From positions 124,001 through 188,000 of the forward strand of contig NZ_QNUH01000006.1 of the NCBI RefSeq assembly GCF_003385495.1: a DNA stretch of 64,000 bases. The letters run 5' to 3'. Of this stretch, positions 1 through 7,396 are shown in pieces. The position numbers and the translations under genes were made by a program. How positions within the stretch are numbered: position 1 is the stretch's first letter; each line of letters begins with the position of its first letter. This DNA is from Chryseobacterium elymi (GTDB taxonomy: Bacteria > Bacteroidota > Bacteroidia > Flavobacteriales > Weeksellaceae). The notes beneath the pieces are model-generated. The model saw only the letters and a program-made list of their open reading frames with translations. It had not been told where the DNA came from and searched no databases.

Positions 1-319
1 TCGTAACTATTTTTTTGATAGGTTCTTTTCCCCATTTCAACGGAAGCTCACCGGAAAGACCATGAAATATATCTGCTCCTTCTTTTTGGGCATCTTTCCC
101 CATTTTAAACTGGCGGGAAAGATTTCCTTTTGAGGTAGATACAAACCGGACATTCGGTTTTTCCAGGATTTCTTTACCTCTCTCTGAACTGTTTTTGTTC
201 AGCAGCAGATATTCGTTTTCAGGATAGTATTGAGAAAGAATCCTGACAAGGTCTCTTGAATAATTGCCCAATCCGGACGTATTGTGAAAAAAACGTTTTG
301 CATCGAAGGCAATTTTCAT
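1..319 (-). CDS. Glycosyltransferase family 4 protein, N-terminal part (runs off the window)
   Basis: The reverse strand encodes a protein beginning MKIAFDAKRFFHN, followed by TSGLGNYSRDLVRIL. This is the typical beginning of a GT4 (GT-B fold) glycosyltransferase: first beta strand, then a Gly-rich loop of the type G-x-G-x-Y. About 106 codons are present, ending with GLSGELPLKWGKEP, which fits the 'HGL..ELP' segment of this family. It would transfer a sugar from a nucleotide sugar during cell-surface polysaccharide synthesis; the acceptor cannot be told. It lies downstream of dapD on the same strand, separated from it by a terminator hairpin. The rest of the gene is outside the window. Confidence 0.8.
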   Translation of the reverse strand, partial: MKIAFDAKRFFHNTSGLGNYSRDLVRILSQYYPENEYLLLNKNSSERGKEILEKPNVRFVSTSKGNLSRQFKMGKDAQKEGADIFHGLSGELPLKWGKEPIKKIVT

Positions 320-366
320 ATCAAAGTTTTTAATAAGCTTTTTTAACTGTTTAAAGGTATAAATAA

Positions 367-398
367 AATAAACCCTAAATGACTATTCAGGGTTTATT
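367..398 (-). terminator. Intrinsic terminator after dapD
   Basis: A perfect 10-bp stem, AATAAACCCT (367-376) with AGGGTTTATT (389-398), encloses a 12-nt loop. On the reverse strand it is followed by a T-rich stretch. It lies about 45 nt past the dapD stop and before the glycosyltransferase start. Confidence 0.75.
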
Positions 399-443
399 AT
401 ATAAATTTTAAAATGAAACTTTAAAATTTAGAGAAAACACAGC

Positions 444-1256
444 TTATACAGCTACATTATTCTCTCTTAAAGCATCATTAAGAGATGTTTTTTTATCTGT
501 AGATTCTTTTCTCTGGCCGATAATCAATGCACATGGAACCTGATATTCTCCTGCAGGATACTGTTTTGTGTAGCTTCCCGGGATTACCACTGAACGGGCA
601 GGAACTCTTCCTTTGATCTCAACAGGCTGGTCACCTGTAACATCAATAATTTTTGTAGAAGCAGTCAGCACAACATTAGCTCCCAATACAGCTTCTTTTT
701 CTACGTGAACACCTTCTACAACAATACATCTTGAACCGATGAAGCAATCATCTTCAATGATAACAGGAGCTGCCTGTAAAGGCTCCAATACACCACCGAT
801 ACCAACTCCACCACTCAGGTGAACATTTTTACCGATCTGTGCACAGCTTCCTACTGTTGCCCAGGTATCAACCATAGTTCCTGAATCTACATAAGCCCCG
901 ATATTTACGTAAGACGGCATCAAAATCACTCCTGAAGCAACGAAAGATCCTTCTCTTGCAATCGCATGCGGTACAACTCTTACTCCTTTTTCAGCATAAT
1001 TTCTCTTCAAAGGAATTTTGTCATGAAATTCAAACGGACCTACTTCAATAGTTTCCATCTTCTGAATCGGGAAATACATTACTACGGCTTTCTTTACCCA
1101 TTCATTCACCTGCCATCCGTTTTCCGTAGGCTCAGCCACACGAAGCTCTCCTGAATCCAATAAGGAAACAACCTCTCTTATTGCCTTCTGGCTGTCTTCG
1201 TTCTGTAATAAATCTCTATTATCCCAAATGTTTTCAATAGTTTGTTGTAACGACAT
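444..1256 (-). CDS. dapD: 2,3,4,5-tetrahydropyridine-2,6-dicarboxylate N-succinyltransferase
   Basis: This enzyme transfers succinyl from succinyl-CoA to tetrahydrodipicolinate in the cytoplasmic succinylase branch of lysine and diaminopimelate synthesis. The 270-residue length is normal for DapD. After an alpha-helical N-terminal domain come the imperfect hexapeptide repeats of a left-handed beta-helix, with the family hallmarks MPSYVNIGAYVDSGTMVDTW and GGVGIGGVLEPLQAAPVIIED, then FIGSRCIVVEGV. The C-terminus carries the usual RVPARSVVIPGS and CALIIGQR segments. It is monocistronic: its own promoter lies at 1314-1344 and a terminator follows at 367-398. The start MSLQQTIENIW is the standard start for the family. 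Confidence 0.97.
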   Translation of the reverse strand: MSLQQTIENIWDNRDLLQNEDSQKAIREVVSLLDSGELRVAEPTENGWQVNEWVKKAVVMYFPIQKMETIEVGPFEFHDKIPLKRNYAEKGVRVVPHAIAREGSFVASGVILMPSYVNIGAYVDSGTMVDTWATVGSCAQIGKNVHLSGGVGIGGVLEPLQAAPVIIEDDCFIGSRCIVVEGVHVEKEAVLGANVVLTASTKIIDVTGDQPVEIKGRVPARSVVIPGSYTKQYPAGEYQVPCALIIGQRKESTDKKTSLNDALRENNVAV

Positions 1257-1313
1257 GTTTCTTGTTTGATTTTAATATAAATTATCCCTGCAGATTTCCA
1301 CAGTTCTGAAGGT

Positions 1314-1344
1314 CAAAAGTACAAAAGATTGCTTTAGTATACAA
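1314..1344 (-). promoter_or_regulatory. Bacteroidota-type promoter of dapD
   Basis: On the reverse strand TTG (1342-1344), a 20-nt spacer and TACTTTTG (1314-1321) match the Flavobacterium promoter pattern TTG-N17-23-TAnnTTTG. Transcription would start near 1307 and give a leader of about 50 nt before the dapD ATG. Confidence 0.65.
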
Positions 1345-1394
1345 GTTCAGTCAAAGGCCATAAGTTGTCATAATTTAGTGTTTCTTATAATACT

Positions 1395-1739
1395 TTATTC
1401 ACAGATTATGAATTCCATGGTCTTTTCAACATGTTTTTGCTGAATAATTCCTTTTGAATATTTAAGGTTTGAACCTGTATTATATTTTGTTAAATAAGCG
1501 GTATTAATATCTGAGGTAAGATCTATGAGATCATCCGGAATACGTGCTTTTATATGGAATACTTCTTCTCCACATCTAATTTGACCTTTTGGATCTTGTA
1601 AAAAGGTATTGTACCAGCTTTTCTCTGCAAGTCCCCATGATCTGACAAAAATTCTGTCGTTAATGGTAACCATCCAGATAAGGTTGTGATGGTTGACGTA
1701 ATGTAGAGCTTTGTCTTTGTTCATTGTTGATTTTTCCAC
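1395..1739 (-). CDS. DUF2255 family protein
   Basis: A 114-residue cytoplasmic protein without a signal peptide. The order of motifs, an N-terminal strand IWMVTINDRIFVRSW, then WYNTFLQDPKGQIRCG and AYLTKYNTGSNLKYS, resembles the DUF2255 family, small proteins with a split beta-barrel look related to pyridoxamine-phosphate-oxidase-like folds. The function of the family is not known. A second in-frame ATG five codons downstream (MNKDKAL, start 1724) could be the real start. It is flanked by intergenic DNA on both sides and appears to be a single-gene unit. Confidence 0.6.
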   Translation of the reverse strand: MEKSTMNKDKALHYVNHHNLIWMVTINDRIFVRSWGLAEKSWYNTFLQDPKGQIRCGEEVFHIKARIPDDLIDLTSDINTAYLTKYNTGSNLKYSKGIIQQKHVEKTMEFIICE

Positions 1740-1868
1740 GAATCTAAAATGAATAAAACAGTTTAACCAATTTATTATGCAGTATGACGGAAATATTATT
1801 TGGATCAGTACTTTCCTGATGTGAGTTTTCAGAGCATCATTTTATTTAATGTTGTAACAAGACAATCT

Positions 1869-2156
1869 TTATAGCTTTTTTGCCACGGCAATTTTCTGGT
1901 CCTGACAAACAAGCCGGTTATCCTCAAAATAGTCAATATTCGTTAAGTTGACGATATATGAATTGTGAACTCTCATAAATTCATCGGGAAGGCTTTCTAT
2001 AAGATCTTTAAGGGCTTTGTAATAGATGTATTTTTTGTTGAATACGGTATTGATCTCCACATAATTCCCCAGACCTTTTATAATGGTAATGTCTTTGAAG
2101 AAAAGCTTTACCAGTTTTTTATCTGTTTTAATAAACGCAAAGGTCCGGTTTTCCAT
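1869..2156 (-). CDS. Stand-alone LytTR DNA-binding domain protein
   Basis: The 95 residues are almost entirely one LytTR domain: FIKTDKKLVKLFFKDITIIKGLGNYVEI, then a short connector, LKDLIESLPDEFMRVHNSYIVNL and NIDYFEDNRLVCQDQKIAVAKK. LytTR domains bind DNA as the output of LytR/AgrA response regulators. No receiver domain or membrane segment is present, and the last helix of the domain (normally about 8 more residues) is missing. It begins only 12 nt after the stop of the NlpC/P60 gene, so the two are probably co-transcribed. It may be a small one-domain regulator or the remnant of a longer response regulator. Confidence 0.75.
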   Translation of the reverse strand: MENRTFAFIKTDKKLVKLFFKDITIIKGLGNYVEINTVFNKKYIYYKALKDLIESLPDEFMRVHNSYIVNLTNIDYFEDNRLVCQDQKIAVAKKL

Positions 2157-2168
2157 AAGCTAGCCTTA

Positions 2169-2747
2169 TTATAATACTCTCTGAGCGTGGAGATAGGCCT
2201 TATTCCAGTATTTTTCGTTCAATGAAGAGATAATCACTCCTTTTGAAGTGGACGCATGGATGAATTTCACTTCTCCGTCTGCCCCAATGTCATGAACAAT
2301 ACCTACATGGGAAACTCTGCTTCCTCCGGCTGTTGCAAAGAAGAGGAGATCTCCCGGCTTTACTTCTTTGATGTCTATCTTTTTACCGGCACTGGCCTGG
2401 TCTGATGATCTTCGTGGGAGTGAGAAATCATTTTCTTCAAAAACTTTTACGGTAAATCCGGAACAGTCAAAACCTGAAGGTGTATTTCCTCCGAATCTAT
2501 AAGGAGTTCCGAGATATTTTTCGGCGTCCTTTAGGATATCACTGATGGATCGGGAAATATTACCATCAAATTTAGAATCTAATTTTCTTAGATTTTCAGC
2601 TTTTGTAATAGTTTTATTCCCTGCATTTTTTCTAAAGGACACATTCTTTGATGATCCACAGGAAACCGCAATAGCAGAAGCAATCATAAGAACGGAAAGC
2701 TGCTTTATTCTTAAGTTTTTTTCAAATAATCCCGGTATCATAGTCAT
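2169..2747 (-). CDS. C40 family (NlpC/P60) peptidase lipoprotein
   Basis: A secreted cell-wall hydrolase that should cleave peptide stems of peptidoglycan. The N-terminus holds a hydrophobic signal ending in AIAVSC, a lipobox, so the mature protein is lipid-anchored. The C-terminal NlpC/P60 domain has the expected catalytic elements: the cysteine in FDCSGF, the first histidine in RVSHVGIV and the second in FIHASTSKG. The segment YLGTPYRFGGNTPSG precedes the cysteine as in the family, and PGDLLFF lies between. At 192 residues it is a one-domain member. The small LytTR gene follows within 12 nt. A later ATG (third codon) is also possible as start. Confidence 0.9.
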   Translation of the reverse strand: MTMIPGLFEKNLRIKQLSVLMIASAIAVSCGSSKNVSFRKNAGNKTITKAENLRKLDSKFDGNISRSISDILKDAEKYLGTPYRFGGNTPSGFDCSGFTVKVFEENDFSLPRRSSDQASAGKKIDIKEVKPGDLLFFATAGGSRVSHVGIVHDIGADGEVKFIHASTSKGVIISSLNEKYWNKAYLHAQRVL

Positions 2748-2870
2748 CTGATTTTAAATAAAGTAACTAATTATACAGCAAATATACATTTTATATATTA
2801 ATTATGATATAACTATACTACAACTATATAATAAACATATGTTAAAATTATGATTACATATATTTATTAG

Positions 2871-2878
2871 TATATTTG
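2871..2878 (+). promoter_or_regulatory. -7 element TATATTTG of the 2894 gene
   Basis: TATATTTG fits TAnnTTTG and would place transcription start around 2884. It overlaps the TTG at 2876-2878, which excludes that TTG as start codon and supports ATG 2894. No clear TTTG box was found at the usual upstream distance. Confidence 0.5.
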
Positions 2879-2893
2879 AATCAATTTTGTGAT

Positions 2894-3562
2894 ATGGCAA
2901 CGTACGAAAGTTTGATAAAGATTAAAGGCGGCTTAGGCGATCTGGTTTTTTACAGTCTGAACGGAAAAAATGTGGTACGGAAGAAAAGTGGATTTAATAA
3001 AACGGCTTTCAAAAAAAGTCCTTCTTATGAAAAAGTAAGGCAGAACAGTTCTGAATTCGGGCACTGTTCGAAAGCTGGTAAAACGATACGAAACTGTATT
3101 GAAAGCTATATAAAAGAGTGTAATGAACCTTTGCTCTACCAAAGATTTGCAAAGCTGATGACCGAGATCAAAGATTTGGATACGGTTTCAGAAAAGGGAA
3201 AAAGAACGGTACACAAAGGACTTCTTACTGAAAGAGGAATGACACTTCTCAAGGAATTTAAATTTGGGAATAAAGAAAATTTCAGTAATGAAAATTTTGC
3301 TTTTGAAGGAAAGGAAGGAATGATTCTGAATATAGCCAATCAACTGTCAACAGATGAAATAGGAATTGTCTCTATATGTCCTGATCTGGAAATATACTCT
3401 GCTGAATATTTTGAAGAAAAGCTTCTGATAAAGCAGGAAAAAGAAATCCGTTTTAAAAAACATTTCCAGGATACCTGGCCCCTGATTTGTTTTTTAGCGC
3501 TTAGAAAGGAAAAAGAAATTACCCATATGGGATTTATTGAAATAAAAAAGCCTGCAGTTTGA
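2894..3562 (+). CDS. Hypothetical protein related to the Bacteroidota 'MARQTGLIKLKG' family
   Basis: The protein (222 residues from ATG 2894) begins MATYESLIKIKGGLGDLVFY and continues SLNGKNVVRKKSGFNKTAF, then KVRQNSSEFGHCSKAGKTIR. This layout, a short strand, 'LKG..G...FY..', 'RKK.G' and 'R.N..EFG....GK', is the one I know from a widespread family of Bacteroidota proteins of unknown function, sometimes several per genome, with a structural-protein look. No signal peptide or membrane helix is visible. The upstream in-frame TTG is part of the promoter, so the ATG is preferred. It converges on the lipoprotein gene at 3579 and shares a hairpin with it. No function can be assigned. Confidence 0.6.
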   Translation: MATYESLIKIKGGLGDLVFYSLNGKNVVRKKSGFNKTAFKKSPSYEKVRQNSSEFGHCSKAGKTIRNCIESYIKECNEPLLYQRFAKLMTEIKDLDTVSEKGKRTVHKGLLTERGMTLLKEFKFGNKENFSNENFAFEGKEGMILNIANQLSTDEIGIVSICPDLEIYSAEYFEEKLLIKQEKEIRFKKHFQDTWPLICFLALRKEKEITHMGFIEIKKPAV

Positions 3563-3574
3563 TCCGCAGGCTTT
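3547..3574. terminator. Bidirectional terminator between convergent genes
   Basis: A 9-bp perfect stem, AAAGCCTGC (3547-3555) with GCAGGCTTT (3566-3574), has an A-run before it and T-rich DNA after it. The left arm and loop lie in the last codons of the 2894 gene, whose stop is in the loop. It can serve both converging genes. Confidence 0.75.
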
Positions 3575-3578
3575 CTGT

Positions 3579-3947
3579 TTATTGTTTGTTTCCTGTCCAG
3601 GTTCCGGATCTAGCCGGTGTAGGAACAGCGTTTGACCAGTTTCCGTTTCCATTTTTTTCTCTTGAAAGGGTTCCTTTGAATTCTCCATCGGAAGGAAGCC
3701 CGATTACAGCAGTAAGATCTCCCGTATCAGTTAAATTTCCGGAAATGTTATAATTTTCGTCATTGACTGTAGAATGCATTGTTCCGGTTACTTTTCCGTC
3801 ACTGGCAACTACAAGATTCCAGGTCCCGTCATCGCTTCCGGTATATTTTCCCGACCATGTTCCTATATAATCATAAATAGTATCATCATCAGAACTGCAT
3901 CCGATAAATAAAAAAGCTGTTAAAAGAAGTAAAAAAAGTTTCTTCAT
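3579..3947 (-). CDS. Small surface lipoprotein, function unknown
   Basis: A 122-residue protein with a short signal MKKLFLLLLTAFLFIGC; the lipobox cysteine is followed at once by SSDDD. A run of acidic residues just after the cysteine matches the lipoprotein export signal known in Bacteroidota, so the protein is probably displayed on the outer face of the outer membrane. The rest is rich in Gly, Thr and Asn with repeated strand patterns (GTWSGKYTG, GKVTGTMHS, GEFKGTLSR, RSGTWTGNKQ), suggesting a small beta barrel of lipocalin or calycin type. I do not recognise a specific family. It converges on the 2894 gene. Confidence 0.75.
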   Translation of the reverse strand: MKKLFLLLLTAFLFIGCSSDDDTIYDYIGTWSGKYTGSDDGTWNLVVASDGKVTGTMHSTVNDENYNISGNLTDTGDLTAVIGLPSDGEFKGTLSREKNGNGNWSNAVPTPARSGTWTGNKQ

Positions 3948-4361
3948 AGTTTCTAATAGTTTATAAGCTAATCAAATTTTTATTGTTAATTTATTCATCT
4001 TCTATTTTAGCAATAGAAAACTGAATCAGTGTTTAGGTCTGTTCCGTGCAAATCTACTAATTTTTTTCATTCAGATTATCTGAATTTTAATCAGCTGTTT
4101 ATATTTTTATGAATAAGTTGCACATTTCGGCTAAAATACAATTATTTACTAAATGGAAACGAGCAATTACACAGTAAAACGCTAGAAATAGGCGCACCCT
4201 TTCATTGGTTCGACGGTAAGTATATAACTATTTATTACATTATTCAAATTTTAATTATTTTTTTCCTATAAAAAATAATTAATACAAATTTGTTTTCAAA
4301 ATTATAAATATTTCTTACTTTAGTGAAAAATATAATAACCATTAAAATTCAAATAAATAAG
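3948..4361. other. Intergenic DNA without recognised feature
   Basis: About 410 bp between divergently oriented genes. It is very AT-rich and both promoters should lie here, but no full TTTG/TAnnTTTG pair was found. No ORF or RNA structure stood out. Confidence 0.5.
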
Positions 4362-5045
4362 ATGAAAAAAGGAATAATACTTTTTGCTGCCGTCGTTTTA
4401 TCCTGCAATTTAAAATCCCAAGTTGGGATTAATACAGAATCTCCTTCCCACACTCTGGATGTCAACGGACTGGCTAGGGTCAGAGGATTGGCCAATGCAG
4501 AAAGAAAAATAGTTGCAGCAGATCCACAGGGAGTTTTAATATTAGTTTCACCTGAAGAGATTTTCTCTCCGAAAGCACTATTAAACACTTCTATGTCTCC
4601 TTCTGAACAAAGGCTGACCGTTTATGAAGGAAAATGTTTCCAACCTACTGATAATGCTTCTTCCTGCACGGTTAGTGTAAATCATTATAGCTCATGCGCA
4701 GGCTTTACTAGGGCTGTAGATACTCAAATTGTAGTAGGACAAACCATTAACACGGTTAACGGGCAGTTTGTAGGAACCTGGGATGCCCGCTTTATTGATA
4801 ACAAAGGTTATGTAGGCGGAATAACAGCTGCTGAACAGGTTGCTCCTGACTATCCCAGAATTTCCTACCCTGTTGCCAATGCGGCCAACTATTTGGGAAG
4901 CGGATCTTTTTCCGGACAATGCAATGCAGATCTTGTAACCACAATCAATCAGACAACAGGTGATATCAAGGTAGAGTCTGTGAAAAGAAGCATGTTTGCC
5001 CATCTGGTCTATCTTTTATCTATATCACGCTCAAGAAGTAACTAA
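4362..5045 (+). CDS. Secreted protein with QVGINT N-terminal motif
   Basis: The start at ATG 4362 gives a clean signal peptide (MKKGIILFAAVVLSCNLKSQ); an in-frame GTG 13 codons upstream would spoil it. The mature part begins QVGINTESPSHTLDVNGLARVRGL, a motif very common at the N-terminus of secreted Flavobacteriia proteins and resembling the first repeats of phage tail-fibre and beta-helix stalks. The remainder (about 190 residues) has four to six cysteines, including QPTDNASSCTVSVNHYSSCAGF, and is otherwise novel to me. It may be a surface stalk or adhesin-like protein. A strong terminator follows at 5065. Confidence 0.65.
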   Translation: MKKGIILFAAVVLSCNLKSQVGINTESPSHTLDVNGLARVRGLANAERKIVAADPQGVLILVSPEEIFSPKALLNTSMSPSEQRLTVYEGKCFQPTDNASSCTVSVNHYSSCAGFTRAVDTQIVVGQTINTVNGQFVGTWDARFIDNKGYVGGITAAEQVAPDYPRISYPVANAANYLGSGSFSGQCNADLVTTINQTTGDIKVESVKRSMFAHLVYLLSISRSRSN

Positions 5046-5064
5046 ACAAAATTTTCATAAAAAT

Positions 5065-5101
5065 AAAAATAGCCCATTAATCAATGTGGCTATTTTTTTT
5101 T
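5065..5101 (+). terminator. Intrinsic terminator
   Basis: AAAAATAGCC (5065-5074) pairs with GGCTATTTTT (5088-5097), with an inner CATT/AATG pairing and a run of T after the stem. It follows the secreted-protein stop by about 20 nt. Confidence 0.85.
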
Positions 5102-5163
5102 GAGAGAATGCAATAATTTTAGTTTTTAATCAAGATTTATAGATAATCATATAAAGGCGATCA

Positions 5164-5460
5164 CTAATGTTTAAAATCGATCTGTCTGTCAACAAAATTA
5201 TTAATACTATGGCATATCTCCTGATATCTTTCCGTAAATAATTCCGGAGTAATTTTCGTTTCTAAAAGCAATAAAATCCTGTTGAATTTTACTTTGAGAT
5301 AGGACTTTTTATCCAGTTGCGATTTCTATCAGGATAATATTTGACTGCTTTCGGTGTGGTGTATTTTCCCAATCTAACCGTCTACTTTCGTGAGTCATTC
5401 CGGGAAATGGCATGTCTCCTAAGACCACCGGTAAAACAGATCCCGTAACAATTTTAACTT
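5164..5460 (-). pseudogene. Possible decayed gene remnant
   Basis: The ~690-bp gap before the SDR gene has no intact ORF, but the reverse strand contains coding-like pieces in different frames: LGDMPFPGMTHESRRLDWEN (about 5370-5440), LGKYTTPKAVKYYPDRN (about 5325-5380) and a 53-codon piece ending ITPELFTERYQEICHSINNF and DRQIDFKH with stop at 5164. The pieces are separated by stops or frame changes. This could be a divergently transcribed partner of the SDR gene that has decayed. I cannot name the family, and chance cannot be excluded. The remaining gap (5461-5735) shows nothing more. Confidence 0.25.
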
Positions 5461-5735
5461 AATATAGCAAAACATGGAACCAGAAAACAATCTGCCCGAC
5501 TGTATCTTTAAACATTATTAAAGCAATTCGCATCAATATTAAAAAATGTAAACTATAATTTTTTAGCCACTGGGGTGTACGTTTCAGTTGAATCAGATTC
5601 TCAATGATCACAGAATTTAACTTCATGCAGAATCAAATAAATTCGGAATTTCTAACAACTTCTGAAAAGTTCACCATGTTTAGACATAACTAAATGGCCA
5701 TATTTGTATAGTATAAAAATTAAAAAAACAATATT

Positions 5736-6491
5736 ATGTCAAAAAATGATTTACAGGGAAAAGTTGTATTAATTGCCGGAGGAGGTAAAAACCTGGGAGG
5801 ATTATTAAGCAGAGATTTTGCTGCTAAAGGAGCAAAACTTGCCATACATTACAACAGTGAAAGCTCTAGAGCAGAAAGTGAAAAAACTTTATCTGATGTT
5901 CAGGCTTTAGGTGCGGAAGCATTTCTATTTCAGGGTGACCTCACCAAAGTGGAAAACGTTACACAATTCTTTGATGAAGCTATTGCTAAATTTGGAGGTA
6001 TTGATGTTGCCATCAACACAGTGGGTATGGTATTGAAAAAACCGTTTACAGAAACTACTGAAGAAGAATATGATAGAATGTTCGGAATCAACTCTAAATC
6101 AGCTTATTTCTTTTTACAGGAAGCCGGTAAAAAACTGAATGATAACGGTAAGATCTGTACTATTGTAACTTCATTGCTGGCTGCTTACACAGGCTTATAT
6201 TCTACTTATGCAGGTGCCAAGGCCCCGGTAGAGCATTTTACAAGAGCAGCTTCTAAGGAATTCGGAGCCAGAGGAATTTCTGTAACAGCTGTTGCTCCAG
6301 GCCCAATGGATACGCCTTTCTTCTATGGACAGGAAAGTGAAGATGCGGTAGCTTATCACAAATCAGCATCAGCATTAGGTGGCTTGACAAATATTAATGA
6401 CATCGCTCCGCTGGTAGAATTTTTAGTGACTGACGGCTGGTGGATTACCGGACAGACTATTTTTGCAAATGGCGGTTATACAACAAGATAA
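5736..6491 (+). CDS. SDR family oxidoreductase
   Basis: A classical short-chain dehydrogenase/reductase of 251 residues, cytoplasmic, NAD(P)-dependent. The cofactor loop is AGGGKNLGGLLSRDFAAKG (variant of TGxxxGxG) and HYNSESSRAESEK after strand 2 suggests NADP preference, as in FabG-like members. NTVG stands where NNAG is usual. The catalytic serine is in IVTSLLAAY and Tyr/Lys in YSTYAGAKAPVEHF (YxxxK). The C-terminus ends ITGQTIFANGGYTTR like other SDRs. The substrate is unknown. It heads the accessory cluster at 5.7-11 kb but has its own strong terminator and none of the AraC-type blocks seen upstream of its neighbours. Confidence 0.92.
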   Translation: MSKNDLQGKVVLIAGGGKNLGGLLSRDFAAKGAKLAIHYNSESSRAESEKTLSDVQALGAEAFLFQGDLTKVENVTQFFDEAIAKFGGIDVAINTVGMVLKKPFTETTEEEYDRMFGINSKSAYFFLQEAGKKLNDNGKICTIVTSLLAAYTGLYSTYAGAKAPVEHFTRAASKEFGARGISVTAVAPGPMDTPFFYGQESEDAVAYHKSASALGGLTNINDIAPLVEFLVTDGWWITGQTIFANGGYTTR

Positions 6492-6517
6492 ACCGGATTA
6501 GAATTTTATGGCTCAGA

Positions 6518-6564
6518 TAATGGATAATTTGGATTACTAAGTCCGGTTATCCATTATTTTTTTT
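6518..6564 (+). terminator. Intrinsic terminator after the SDR gene
   Basis: TAATGGATAA (6518-6527) pairs perfectly with TTATCCATTA (6547-6556) and is followed by eight T (6557-6564). Confidence 0.9.
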
Positions 6565-6894
6565 AGCAATTTTAGACTAGGTAATATGTCAAATTATATA
6601 TCCTCAACTCAGAGAAAGTATCTGCAAAGTTAACAGGATCGTTCCAAACATACGCATACGGAGAGTTCATAATTTCTGATAATAGGTCTACACGTAACCA
6701 GAAACTTCGTTTATATTCTATTATTTCGCTCTAAAATAATATAAACTTCATTTTAAAGATTCTTTTTATAAATGTTTATTCCTTGATCTCCCATGATTAA
6801 AAAATATTTCTGTGTCTTTGAAAACCCACAGTACATATATCCCTCATAACTCATATCTTGAAGTTTGAAAAACCAAGACTGTCTCGTTTTATAA
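6565..6894. other. Intergenic DNA without recognised feature
   Basis: About 330 bp between the SDR terminator and the end of the RidA-like gene. No ORF of coding character, RNA gene or clear repeat was seen. Confidence 0.5.
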
Positions 6895-7338
6895 TTAGCG
6901 TCTTTTCCTAACAGCTATACATTCAATTTCTATACTTGCGCTTCGAGGTAAAGATGCTACTTCAATAGTGCTTCTTGCGGGGAAACGATTATGAAAATAT
7001 TGGCTATATATTTTATTGACTATTTCAAAATGGTTCATATCGGTAATAAAAATGGTTGTTTTTGTGATATGTTCAAAATCGGAATGATTGTCCTCAAGGA
7101 TAATCTTTAAGTTTTCAAAAATCTGAACTGTCTGTTCATCAATTCCCGGTTTTAAACTGTTTGTTTTTTGATCTAAGCCGATTTGACCTGAAACAAATAT
7201 CAGATTCTCATAACTGGCTGAATGGCTATAAGGGCCTATTGGTTTTGATAAATCAGTATGTTTTACTGTTCCAATTCCTTTTTTTATACTACATGACACC
7301 AATGTCAGCGAAAACAGGAAAAATATAAATTTGCTCAT
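6895..7338 (-). CDS. RidA family protein with lipoprotein signal
   Basis: RidA (YjgF/YER057c/UK114) proteins hydrolyse reactive enamine/imine intermediates. Residues from about 30 onward show the whole fold: GPYSHSASYENLIFVSGQIG, then TVQIFENLKIILEDNHSDF and HFEIVNKIYSQYF, and the signature FPARSTIEVASLPRSASIEI containing the conserved arginine that binds the substrate carboxylate. The start at ATG 7338 gives the signal MSKFIFFLFSLTLVSC with a lipobox; an in-frame ATG 14 codons upstream would hide it. An exported, lipid-anchored RidA is unusual because canonical RidA acts in the cytosol. It lies 58 nt downstream of the 7397 hydrolase and is probably in its operon. Confidence 0.85.
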   Translation of the reverse strand: MSKFIFFLFSLTLVSCSIKKGIGTVKHTDLSKPIGPYSHSASYENLIFVSGQIGLDQKTNSLKPGIDEQTVQIFENLKIILEDNHSDFEHITKTTIFITDMNHFEIVNKIYSQYFHNRFPARSTIEVASLPRSASIEIECIAVRKRR

Positions 7339-7396
7339 GTTACTTGATTTTATGGATAAAAAAGAAGTTAGCTTTTGCAAACTAACCTCTTCTCAA

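Noticed and set aside
5550..5735. A fourth copy of the AraC-type block upstream of the SDR gene
   Set aside because: Only a faint resemblance (A-run, then CCACTGG) without TTTGAATTGCA and with the wrong distance to any -7 box.
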